This document shows positions 1 through 10,078 of a stretch of 64,000 nt of DNA, in pieces. The notes below the pieces were generated by a model that made no database searches, had not been told where the DNA came from, and was given only the letters and a program-made list of their open reading frames with translations. Each line of letters begins with the position of its first letter. Position 1 is the stretch's first letter. This DNA comes from Aegilops tauschii subsp. strangulata (lineage: Eukaryota; Streptophyta; Magnoliopsida; Poales; Poaceae). The position numbers and the translations under genes are program-made. The stretch spans positions 443,951,793-444,015,792 of the forward strand of contig NC_053037.3 in NCBI RefSeq assembly GCF_002575655.3, written 5' to 3'.

Positions 1-230
1 GATGTTAGCAAGAAGACATGCGTTTTATATTTTCGAATGGGACACCCTTTGCTGTCAGCAGCATCGAGCAATTTTTCTTTATTCTTTAATTGTGAAGTAA
101 ATATTGGCTCTGGCATCTGAATCGCTGAGATGCACAATCATCGATTGTTTTGAATGTTCCCTATGAATTGCCAGGCCTATGTGTTTGATTGCAATGTACA
201 GGAACGCTAAAAAGCTACTCAAACTCTTTG

Positions 231-392
231 TACTCCCTCTATTTCTTTCTAACTTCGCATATTAGATTTCTTTCAAGTCAGTTGATTTTACATTGTGAAT
301 GTTCATACTTTTTTCTATAAGATTGGTCAAAGTAGAGATACTTTGACTTCAGACAAAACTTATATGCAGACTAAAAAGGACCAGAGGGAGTA
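231..392. mobile_element. Stowaway-type MITE
   Basis: The block begins TA-CTCCCTCTATTT and ends AGAGGGAG-TA, so it has short terminal inverted repeats flanked by the dinucleotide TA. This is the signature of the Tc1/mariner-derived Stowaway MITEs that are abundant in grasses. At about 160 bp it is of typical size and has no coding capacity. Positions 1-230 to its left hold nothing I can assign. Confidence 0.8.
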
Positions 393-866
393 CATGTGAA
401 ACTGCTGCAAATGAGGTAGTCACCCTGGGAATAATGCTAGTATGTATTGTTTTGCATGTTCATCCAATGCCAGTGATACAAGAATTTGAACTAATCGAAC
501 TAAATTCATTCATACACGGTCAGATTTCATATAAACATGCTGGATTTCATTACATTTCATACATTCTTCAACTAAAAAGGGGTGCGCTGGAGGTATAATT
601 AATTAACCGAAGCTACCCAGCCGTGTCCGGCTAAGCCGAACAGAAGCGTCTTCTCCAGCACAGCTCTCCGACTCCACGTCGCCGCCAAGAAGCTAATCGG
701 CCGTCAATGGTCAACCCGCCTAGCTTGGCTTCAACCGGAGGGTAGCAGTGGTGGCCTTACTTGGACCCAAGCGGCGGCGACCTGCCGTGTTCTACTCTTC
801 CTCATTTTCTGTGTGGCGCGGCCTCGTTGGCAGCGGGCGGGGCCTCGACGGAGACGGCGATGTCAT
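393..866. other. Unassigned intergenic sequence
   Basis: This stretch has no credible coding frame or recognisable element end. It becomes GC-rich from about 650 toward the repeat-bearing reading frame that follows on the minus strand. Confidence 0.4.
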
Positions 867-1260
867 CTACCTCGTTGCCGGCGGGGCGGCGCCTCGGCAG
901 AGCGGGGGAATTTCTCCCCCTCGTTGCCGGCAGGGCGGGGCCTCGGCTGAGCCGGCGACGTCCTCTACCTTGTTGTTGGCGGGGCGGGGCCTCGGCGGAG
1001 TAGGGCCTCGCCGAAGCCGATAAGGTCCTCCACCTCGGTGCCGGCGGGGCGGGGCCTTGGTGGATCCGGTGATGTCCTCTGCCTCGTTGTTGGCGCGGTG
1101 GGGACTCGGCAGAGCAGGGCCTCGCGGAAGCCGGGGTAATCCTTCGCCTTGGTGCCGGCGGGGCGGGGCATCGGCGGCGCCGGCGGTGTCCTCTGCCTCG
1201 TTGTTGGCGCCGCGGGGCCTTAGTGGAGCAGGGCCTCGTCGAGGCCAGCGGAGCGGGGAC
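862..1260. repeat. 114-bp GC-rich tandem repeat
   Basis: The motif GTCCTCTRCCT followed by CGTTGTTGGCG recurs with starts at 960, 1074 and 1188, exactly 114 bp apart. A diverged copy starts at 862, 98 bp before the first. Because 114 is a multiple of three, the array keeps the minus-strand frame open and gives a repeated 38-residue protein module. Confidence 0.7.
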
Positions 1261-1774
1261 TCATCGTAGCTGGCATTGTCCTCTGCCTTGTCATTAGTCT
1301 CTCCAAACAGCACCTCGCCCGCTTCATCGCCCTCTTTGTAGGCGGCCACAGCCTCTGCCACCCGCATGCGGTACCGCCAGTGCTCGACGCGGCTCTCGCG
1401 GGCGGAGCGGTACGAGTCGAACAGCGCCTCCTGCTCTGCCCGCTCCACGGTGATCTACTCCTCCGCCTGCAGGTGCTCCTGGAGGAGATGGTGGTTGTAG
1501 GCGGCGCCGGCCTGCGCCTCACCGTGTCCATGTATTGGGCACGGGCCTGGCCGATGGTCATATTGCAATGCACCGGCGAGGATGGCGTTGAGGAGAGGGT
1601 TGGCGCTGGATCGTCGACTACCATGTTCTCCATTGGGACGTCGTCATCCTCCGGCTGCCTGCCGGCCAGCCAGTCGACAGCAATGGCTACCATCTCCTTA
1701 TGGTCCGTGGTCCGCCCATCCCGAAGAGCGCTGGAGCGCGAGGAAGCCATGGTGGGCAATAGTGGTGTGGACAA
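867..1774 (-). pseudogene. Broken hypothetical gene with repeat-rich C-terminus
   Basis: I do not recognise the family. On the minus strand a frame opens at 1774, or at a second ATG near 1748 starting MASSRSSALRDG. It encodes a polar acidic N-terminus (DHKEMVAIAVDWLAGRQ, then PEDDDVPMENMVVDD). Near 1535, after YMDTV, the plausible protein moves to another frame, where AQAGAAYNHHLLQEHLQ leads to an in-frame TAG at about 1455. It then runs through ERAEQEALFDSYRSARESR and on to about 867. One frameshift plus one stop therefore separate two halves that look like one protein. The last 130 residues are copies of a repeat containing ANNEAED and APPRRH, encoded by 114-bp DNA repeats. It may be a gene fragment carried by the surrounding repeat DNA, or an element-specific reading frame. 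Confidence 0.4.
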
Positions 1775-4262
1775 GAGAAAGGGAACGGAGGCGAATGACT
1801 GCTGCTATGGCCTGCGCAGCAGTTTATATATCAATGGTGGGCGGTGGAGGGACGAACGGGTGGCGCCGGAGTAGCCGCCTTGGGAACCGCGTATCATTAT
1901 GTGGGCGGCAGACGGACGGACGGACGGCACTTGTGTCGTTTGAACGCGGAGCAATCGCCTGCACCGGTAAGTGGCGCGGGCGGCGCTGGCCATTTCGGGC
2001 GGAAAGCGCGCGCGGGCGAGGGAGGCGGTCTGGGTGGGCCAGGGCGGTCAGACTCGTGCTTGGCAGCGGGTCGGTCCAGCAGCCGGACATGCTGGCTCGC
2101 CAGCGAGCTCGCCGAGCTAAGTGACGATAATCAGACGATAGACGTAGCTTTCGACCAGGACCCGGCGCCACTGTCCAAGCCGGTTCATGCCGTGTTCACC
2201 ATAGAGCAGGTGCGGCCGCACTTCGACGCCCTAATGGCGGAAGAGCTACCAGCACAGGAGGACCTGTGCTGCAACCTCCGTCTCCTCAACAAGCACCGGC
2301 GAACAAGCGAACAACAATGTCGTCGCGGACATGTGGCCCTATGATCCTGGCTTCCAGAAGGAGCTGCGGGCGATGTATCAGACCGTCCGTAGGGCCCGCG
2401 AGGCCCTCTCCGTCGTCCTTCGAGTGGTTGTGCTCGTCGTGGCACCACCGTCTCGCGTTGTCAAGATGGTCAACGGACATGAGGAATGAGGAGATGACTT
2501 TACCTGGAGAGGATGACAGTGGGGACCCACCAGGGCCATAGCCGCACGTACGCAAGTGCCTCCTTATTATATACAACTATAATTTTTTTTTGCTTCCTCC
2601 TGGTTTCCGGACATCACGGTCCCATACCATTGTCAACCTATGTAGTCAATAAACGAGAGAATTGCACAAGGAGCGGCCGACAGCTGGGACCAAGCAGCTC
2701 GAGCAGTATTTGTGTTTTTGAGTTTTTCTTGAGCGATGTTTTTGTTGTTGTTCAGAGGAGAGCAGGGTATTAACTTGGCGGGCTGTGGCCCGTCTAGCCT
2801 AGGACAGTTATACATTTTTTGTGGAATACCCACGCAAGGTCAACTTGTTATTCTCCGCCCCGTTTGGCTGCAAATCTTTCCTAGGAGGGATGCATTGGGC
2901 TTAACAAGAAAATGGGCTTTAAGAAATAATAAATGGGATGTAATTATAAAAACTGGGCAGTAACTATAAAAAATGCACCAAACACGTAATTAGTTTTAAA
3001 AAAATATTATTTTTGGATTTTGAAAATTTGAATTTCATTAATTGTTGCGTGCGCAATATTTCGTTGGATTTTTATGTAATACAAATTTATTTTGAAATTA
3101 CTTTTAATCTGGCTAGAAATTTTGGGATAAAAATATTTCGGATCCCATCAAAATGTGGGAAATTTTATTGAATTCTGTTTTGAGCGGTTGGTTGAAATTA
3201 TTAATCGTTGTCCTAGCTAGAAAATGGGTTGTACTTTTAACAAACTGTAAATGGGATGTAGTAATTCCATTAGAATTCAAAAATCGGTTGTACATTCTTA
3301 CAAATCGCAAATGGGCTATATGTTCTCTGCCACACACTTGTGGGCCTACAAAGTTGACGCGTCCCCTAAAAAAAGTAAGTTGACGCGTATGCAAGGCTGT
3401 GTCAAATTATAGTCCACACACGGTTCTAGCAGCAGTGGCCATTGGATGTCCATCCAACGGATGTCGTGCTTCTTCTTCAATCTCGGATATTCTTGCTTCA
3501 GTTGCCCAAAAAATAATTCCTCCCCCTGACATCTGGGGCGCACCGTTTCGGTGGCTGACCTGTGGGCCTACTAAGTTGACGCGTACCATGGGCTTTGTTA
3601 GCTTAGGCAATATAAACGATTCTAGCTGCAGTGACCGTACGATGTCCATCCAACGGCCGTCATGCTTCTTCAACCTCTGGTCTTCTTACTCTAGCCACCC
3701 AAACCAGCGCCGGCCGTGCCGCCTGCTCCTGCCTCTCGTGTCTGGCTGTGCTGCCACCACTGGCCATGCCATCCCTCTATACTCACCCACACCTCCTATT
3801 ATTCTCCGGCGACGGCAGCCACACACCGCAGCCGAAGAAGTCAACCCACGTACTCCCCTCCGCATGGGCACCCACTGTCGCGTCTTCTCCGCCTCCGCGT
3901 CGTTCCCTTCCTAGGCCTCGCCGTCGTCCACAGCCTTGGTGCTCTCGGTGCGGCGTGGTCAACATGGTCAACAGAGGACAGCTATCGGAAGAGGACTTTA
4001 GGCGGTGAGGCTGACAACTGGACCCACCAGCTACATCGTTGAACACAAGGAAGTGCCTCCTTATTACTCACAAAATGAAAATGACTCCTCCTGCTGACAG
4101 CTGGGACAGAGCAGCTATATCTTCACACGCAAGGAAGTGCATCCTTATCCTCCCTGACCGCTGGGACCACCCGGTCAAAGCGTACATAGCGTTGTCTGTC
4201 TGGTCGCGAACGTGTACGTACATACTGATCGATTGGTCTCTCTACAAGTATGAACCATGGCC
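1775..4262. other. Non-coding repeat DNA, probably part of a CACTA-like remnant
   Basis: No intact gene is visible. A plus-strand stretch at about 2098-2330 reads like protein (ELAELSDDNQTIDVAFD, then FTIEQVRPHFDALMAEEL). It then changes frame to about 2485 (DMWPYDPGFQKELRAMYQ), so a decayed exon is possible. A block at 2430-2570 (GTCAAnATGGTCAACgGA, then GACCCACCAG, then AAGTGCCTCCTTATTA) is repeated at 3955-4070, with a third partial copy at 4085-4155. Another pair of related segments lies at 3335-3520 and 3555-3690 (GTGGGCCTACNAAGTTGACGCG, then ATGTCCATCCAACGG). The sequence runs on past the solo LTR at 5818, so it is continuous with the CACTA-ended block to 7317. Confidence 0.45.
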
Positions 4263-5817
4263 TGATGTCGCTTGAAGCTACGTCGGTATTTCCCCAAAGA
4301 GGAAGGGATGATGCAGCACAGCAGCGGTAGGTATTTCCCTATGATATGAAACCAAGGTTCTCAAACCAGTAAGAGAACCAAGCAACACAACGTAAACAGC
4401 CCCTGCACACAAATAACAAATCCTCGCAACCCGACGTGTTAAAGGGGTTGTCAATCCCATCCGGGTACGGCACCTCAAGATAGGCAAACGGACGTGAGAT
4501 AAATTGTAGTAGATTGATAGATCAAACGCCAAATAAAATAAATAAGAATAAATTGCAGCAAGGTATTTTTGTATTTTTGGTTTAATAGATCTGGAAATAA
4601 ATGCAAAGGAAAAGTAGATCGCAAAGGCAAATATATGAGAAAGAGAGCCGGGGGCCGTAGGTTTCACTAGTGGCTTCTCTCGAGAAAAATAGCGAACGGT
4701 GGGTAAACAAATTACTGTTGGGCAATTGATAGAACTTCAAATAATCATGACGATATCCAGGCAATGATCATCACATAGGCATCACGTCCAAGATTAGTAG
4801 ACCGACTACTGCCTGCATCTACTACTATTACTCCACACATCGACCGCTATCCAGCATGCATCTAGTGTATTAAGTTCATGGAGAAATGGAGTAATGCAAT
4901 AAGAACGATGACATGATGTAGACAAGATCTATCTATGTAGAGATAGACCCCGTCATTTTATCCTTAGTAGCAACGATACATACGTGTCGGTTCCCTTTCT
5001 GTCACTGGGATCAGGCACCGTAAGATCGAACCCACTACAAAGCACCTCTTCCCATTGCAAGATAAATAGATCAAGTTGGCCAAACAAAACCCAAATATTG
5101 GAGAAGAAATACGATGCTATAAGAGATCATGCATATAAGAGATCAAAGGAACTCAAATAACTTTCATGGATATAAAAAGATATAACTGATCATAAACTCA
5201 AAGTTCATCAGATCCAAACAAACACACCGCAAAAAGAGTTACATCATATGGATCTCCAAGAGACCATTGTATTGAGAATTTGGCGAGAGTGAGGAAGCCA
5301 TCAAGCTACTAACTATGGTCCCGAAGGTCTACAAAGAACTACTCACGCATCATCGGAGAGGCACCAATGGAGGTGGTGAACCCCATCCGAGATGGTGTCT
5401 AGATTGCATCTGGTGGTTCTGGTCTCTGCGGCGGCTGGATAAATATTTCGTCGACTCCCATAGGGTTTTGGGAATATTGGGGTACTTATAGAGCATAGAG
5501 GCGGCCCGGGGGGCACCCGAGGTGGCCTGGCGCACCCTGGTGGGTTGTGCTCTCCTCGGGGCACCCCCAGGCGCAGCCAGGGCCCATTATGTGTCTCTCG
5601 TCCATAAAAAATCTCCGTGAAGTTTCCTTGCATTTGGGCTCCGTCTGATATTGATTTCCTGCGGTCTAAAAAACATGCAAAAAACCGCAACTGACACTTG
5701 GCACTATGTCAATAGGTTAGTACCAAAAAATGATATAAAATGATTATAAAACATCCAAGATTGATAATATAACAGTATGGAACAATCAAAAATTATAGAT
5801 ACGTTGGAGACGTATCA
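4263..5817 (-). mobile_element. Solo LTR, Athila-lineage (Sabrina/WHAM-like)
   Basis: A 1555-bp block begins TGATGTCGC and ends ACGTATCA. It is flanked by TGGCC on the left and TGGTC on the right, a 5-bp target duplication with one mismatch. No internal domain is attached, so it is a solo LTR left by recombination. I placed it on the minus strand because that strand begins TGATACGTCTCC, a start I recall for this Triticeae family, and carries a promoter-like CTATAAGTACCC followed by a GC-rich leader. The orientation call is inference. It is inserted in the repeat DNA that surrounds it. Confidence 0.75.
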
Positions 5818-7317
5818 TGGTCGAGTAAGTAGCGGCACGTGTCGTTGTAGAGCACCCGACATAGCAGTTCACGTAGTCCTGTCTAAGTCATGTACACGTG
5901 CGTACAGCCACATGGCAAAAAATATGGCCACCTACATACATATGGGCAGGGTCTCGAGCGTGTACTTGCGCATATATATACGGACTGCCAGTGCTTGTGT
6001 ACATGGAGAGGCAACGGACGGCAGCAACGGCGTCATGTTCATCGGGCAGCGAACCGGCTGGGTCGGAACAGAGAAACAGCATCGTGTTCATCGGGAGGCA
6101 ACCGACTGGGTCGGAATGCGTCGTGTTCATCAGGAGCCAACCGGCTTGGACGGAATAGCCGATCAAAACGAGGCCTGGCGTACCGCAAAAAGGAGGAAAC
6201 GGCCTTGTGTTCGACAGGCCACGGTTGAAACAGGATCCTGTTCATCGGGAGGGGTCTGGCGTACCGCAAAACGGAGGAAATGCACTTCTCTTGGACCTCC
6301 TACGGTCGAAACGGGGTCCTGTTGAACGGGAGGGGTGTGGGCGTACCGCAAAACGGAGGAAACGGACTTGTGTTGGAGCGCTACAGTCGAAACGGGGCTC
6401 CTGTTCATCGGGAGGGGTGTGGCGTACCGCAAAACGGGACTCCACGGGCTACTCTTCATCTCCACCGTCGACCTCCTCCAGCCTCCACCTACGACTTTTC
6501 ATCCACGGGCTCCTGTTCATCCAGCCACCACCACTCCTCCACAGGCTACTGTTCAACCAACCCTCTCCACGGGGTCCTGTTCAACCACCCCTCCACGGCT
6601 ACTGTTCATCCATCCCTCCACCGGCTACTGTTCAACCAGCCCTCCACGGGGTCCTGTTCATCCACCCCCAACCAGCTTGATCGGGGTCCTGTTCATCCAG
6701 CGGCAACGGCCTCTACAAACACGGGGTCCTGTTCAACCAACCCCACCGGGAACTGTTCATCCAACCCCCCCCCCCAACAACGTTCGATGTTCATCAAGGG
6801 AAGGAGGCAGCAGGTTCGATTGGCTACAGCTAGCAGAAGTAGCAAAGGAATCACTCGGTTTCAGTTAACAGCAAGGGATCGATCAGGTTCGGTAACGTAG
6901 CTAGTGAAATCGCGCGGATTCGGTTAGAGCCCAACGCCTTGCTCGGGTTCAGTTAGAGCGCAACGCCTCACACAAACGCGCGTACGTGTACGAGAGAAAC
7001 GCGCAAACCTCCGTGCATCGCTCGGCCCCGACCACCCACCGTAACTGGGAACTCCCTGATATTTTCCTCGCCCTCGCTTCTACCATGTTTGTTTCCATCA
7101 TGGACGGCCCAAAGAATGTCATGCAGCTGCGTCTCCGTCCCGCCCAGGACGAAAAGCCCATTTTCTGTCATGATTTTTTGCCATAGAAGTAGGATCCCAC
7201 CACATCTATGATGATACCGGGTTTTGTCACAATTATCGTCATAGAAGTGTCATAAGCATGACAGAAAAAAAAATTCGTTCGGCCCAAAATGTCACAGATG
7301 TGTCTCTTTTTGTAGTG
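5818..7317. mobile_element. CACTA-type non-coding remnant with right terminus
   Basis: The block ends in CTTTTTGTAGTG, which on the other strand is CACTACAAAAAG, the expected end of a CACTA (En/Spm) transposon. The next three bases, TGC (7318-7320), are the likely target duplication, because the LTR it interrupts has TTATTGCATTACTCC at this point in the solo copy at 4263-5817. The matching left terminus with TGC is not in the window. The body is GC-rich, has an 81-bp minisatellite, and codes for nothing I can recognise. It was continuous with 1775-4262 before the solo LTR landed in it. Confidence 0.55.
6165..6440. repeat. 81-bp minisatellite
   Basis: The motif GGCGTACCGCAAAA(C/A)GG recurs with GTACC at 6180, 6261, 6343 and 6424, spacings of 81, 82 and 81 bp. 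Each unit also carries GTCGAAACGGGGTCCTGTT and CATCGGGAGGGG-type segments. A looser series of GTCCTGTTCATCC-like motifs continues to about 6790. Confidence 0.75.
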
Positions 7318-7945
7318 TGCATTACTCCGTTTCTCCATGAACTTAATACACTAGATGCATGCTGGATAGCGGTCGATGTGTGGAGTAATAGTAGTAGATG
7401 CAAGCAGGAGTCAGTCTACTAATCTTGGACGTGATGCCTATATTATGATCATTGCCTGGATATCGTCATGATTATTTGAAGTTTTATCAAGTGCCCAACA
7501 GTAATTCGTCTACCCACCGTTTGCTATTTTTCTCGAGAGAAGCCACTAGTGAAATCTACAGCCCATCGGTCTCTTCTTTATTACATTTGCCTTTGCGATC
7601 TATCTTTATTTGCTTTCATTTTCAGATCTGTTAAACCAAAAATACAAAAATAACTTGCTGCACTTTATTTTATTTGGCGATCTATCTATCAAATTATTAC
7701 TACTTTCTCACGTCCGTTTGCCAATTTTTGGCGCCGTTGCCCGAAAGGGATTGACAACCCCTTTGACGCGTTGGGTTGCGAGTATTTGTTATTTGTGTTC
7801 AGGTGCCATTCACATAGTGTTGGGTGGTTCTCCTACTGGTTCGATAACCTTGGTCTCATCACTGAGGGAAATACCTACTGTTGTTGTGCTGCATCATTCC
7901 TTCCTCTTTGGGGAAATGTCGACGTAGTTCTAGCACACATCAGGG
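7318..7945 (+). mobile_element. Partial LTR, same family as 4263-5817
   Basis: This segment matches the inverted complement of the solo LTR at 4263-5817 through its promoter-distal part. Shared landmarks are ACTAGATGCATGCTGGATAG, GAAGCCACTAGTGAAA and GGGATTGACAACCCC. It ends CACACATCA at 7945. Its upstream part is missing because the CACTA terminus at 7317 abuts it. It borders the 3' side of the minus-strand Athila-type pol, but if the family orientation is as I read it, this LTR points the opposite way to that pol. Confidence 0.6.
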
Positions 7946-8204
7946 GGGGTATGTAAAGATTTTTTATCTTGGGAAACAAGAAAAACGAGGGGAAAACGGA
8001 GTCGAGAAGGTTCCCGAGGTGGGCACAACCCACCTGGGCGTGCCAGGCAAGGCAGGCGCGCCCTGGTATCTCGCGCCCTCCTTGGTTGCCTTCGTGGTTA
8101 TTTCTTATTTTTGTAATTTTTGTAATATTCCAAAACTGACAGAAAATATTTTTGCGGGTTTTTTGTAGTCCGTTTACTTACCGTATCACGTACCTCCTCT
8201 TTTT
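7946..8204 (-). other. 3' non-coding tail of the Athila-type element
   Basis: This is the sequence between the last integrase codons and the LTR fragment. It contains a short GC-rich part (GGTGGGTTGTGCCCACC, complement of 8017-8033) and no polypurine tract against the LTR. The bases at the junction are a run of seven Cs on the coding strand. Confidence 0.45.
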
Positions 8205-10078
8205 TCACGATTGTGGAGTGTTCCAGAACATTTCTTTTATGTGTTCCTCCGGTGTCATGGTTTGAATAATATTGATTTCAACATTAATAGGTGTACCTGA
8301 GATATAGTGTTTAATTCTTTGCCCATTGACCACCTTCGGGATAAACTCCAGAATGATAAACTTCTTCGATAATATATGGTCCTTCCCATTTGGAGAGAAG
8401 TTTTCCTGCAAAGAACCTAAAATGAGACTTCCCATTTGGAGAGAAGTTTTCCTGCAAAGAATCTAAAACGAGAGTTGTACAAAAGAACATATTATCCTAT
8501 TTTGAATTCACGCTTTTGGATTCTTTTGTCATGCCATCTTTTAACTTTTTCTTTAAATAATTTGGCATTTTCATAAGCATGGGTTCCCCATTCATCTAGT
8601 GAGCTAATATCAAACCTCTTTTCACGGCAAGTTTGAAATCATAGTTTAGTTCTTTAATTGCCCAATATGCTTTATGTTCTACTCTAGAGGCAAATGACAA
8701 GCTTTTCCATAAACCATTTTATAAGGAGACATACCCATAGGATTTATATAAGTTATCCTATAGGCCCAAAGTGCATCATCCAATTTCTTAGACCAATTCT
8801 TTCGGGACCTATTGACCGTTTTTTGTAATATTAATTTTATTTCTCTATTGCTAAGTTCAGCTTGACCACTAGATTGACGATGATAGGGTGATGCAATTCT
8901 ATGGTTAACATCATATTTAGCAAGCATTTTACGAAAAGCACCATGAATAAAGTGTGAACCACCATTAGTCATTAAATATCTAGGGACTCCAAACCTCGGG
9001 AAAATAACTTCCTTAAGCATTTTAATGGAGGTGTTATGATTAGCACTACTAGTTGGAATAGCTTCTACCCACTTAGTAACATAATTAACAGCAAGCAAAA
9101 TATGTGTATACCCATTAGAGGAAGGAAACGGTCCCATATAATCAAAACCCCAAACATCAAATGGTTCAATAGCAAGTGAATAATTCATAGGCATTTCCTA
9201 ACGCTTACCGATATTACCAAATATTTGACATCCGTCACAAGATAAAACAAACTTACGGCATCCTTGAATAGAGTAGGCCAATAAAAACCAGATTGCAATA
9301 CCTTGTCAGCAGTTCTGTCTACCGCATGATGCCCTCCATAGGCTTCGGAGTGACATTTCCGTAGAATTTGTTCCTGTTCATGCTCAGGTACACAATGTCT
9401 AATAATACCATCTACTCCTTCTTTATAAATATGTGGGTCATCCCAAAAGTAATGTCCTAAATCATAGAAGAAATTTTTTCTTTTGCTGGTATGTGAAACC
9501 AGGTGGTATATATTTAGCAACGATATAATTAGCATAGTCAGCATACCAAGGAGTGTTATGAGAAACATTTCTTGCAGCTAGTTGTTCATCAGGAAAGCTA
9601 TCATCAATAGGTAGTGGGTCATCAAGAATATTTTCCAACCTAGACAAGTTATCAGCTACGGGGTTCTCGGTTCCCTTTCAATCAGTAATATGTAAGTCAA
9701 ATTCTTGTAGCAAGAGAATCCACCTAATGAGTCTAGGTTTAGCATCTTTCTTTTCCATAAGATATTTAATAGCATCATGATCAATCTGAAAAATTACTTT
9801 GGAATCAACAATGTAATATCTGAATTTGTCACAAGCAAACACAACTACTAAAAATTCTTTTTCAGTAGTAGCATAATTTATTTGGGCACTGTCTAGAGTT
9901 TTGCTAGCATAATGAATAACATTTAATTTCTTATCCACTGTTTGTCCTAGAACACCACCAACAGCATAATCACTAGCATCACACATAATTTCAAAAGGCA
10001 AGTTCCAATCAGGTGGTTGAACAATAGGTGTATCAATTAAGGCTTTCTTAAGTGTTTCAAAGGCTTCTACACAATCAT
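8205..10078 (-). pseudogene. RNase H and integrase part of Athila-type pol
   Basis: Reading the minus strand from 10001, there is an RT/RNase H hinge and RNase H ([14 protein letters not shown], then [11 protein letters not shown], then [13 protein letters not shown]). It is followed by an integrase zinc-binding region (HSEAYGGHHAVDRTADKV) and an integrase core (WGFDYMGPFPSS at about 9150, FGVPRYLMTNGGSHF near 8965, then QAELSNREIK). The core lasts to about 8679. Its C-terminal tail, ending in VNGQRIKHYISG and TPEEHIKEMF, is at 8205-8435 in another frame. The second residue of the integrase D,D,E triad is Asn (codon at 8964-8966) where the family has Asp. The second Cys pair of the zinc-binding region is also lost. 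A 46-bp tandem duplication at 8382-8473 adds a further frameshift. It is not functional. Confidence 0.85.
8382..8473. repeat. 46-bp tandem duplication in integrase tail
   Basis: A block starting CTTCCCATTTGGAGAGAAG at 8382 is repeated at 8428 with two or three base differences. Since 46 is not a multiple of three, the duplication breaks the integrase reading frame. Confidence 0.85.

Noticed and set aside
7730..7755. TTGGCGCCGTTGCCC, which resembles a tRNA-Asp primer binding site
   Set aside because: It lies inside the LTR. The solo LTR at 4263-5817, bounded by a target duplication, has a degenerate version in the same internal place, so it does not mark an LTR end here.
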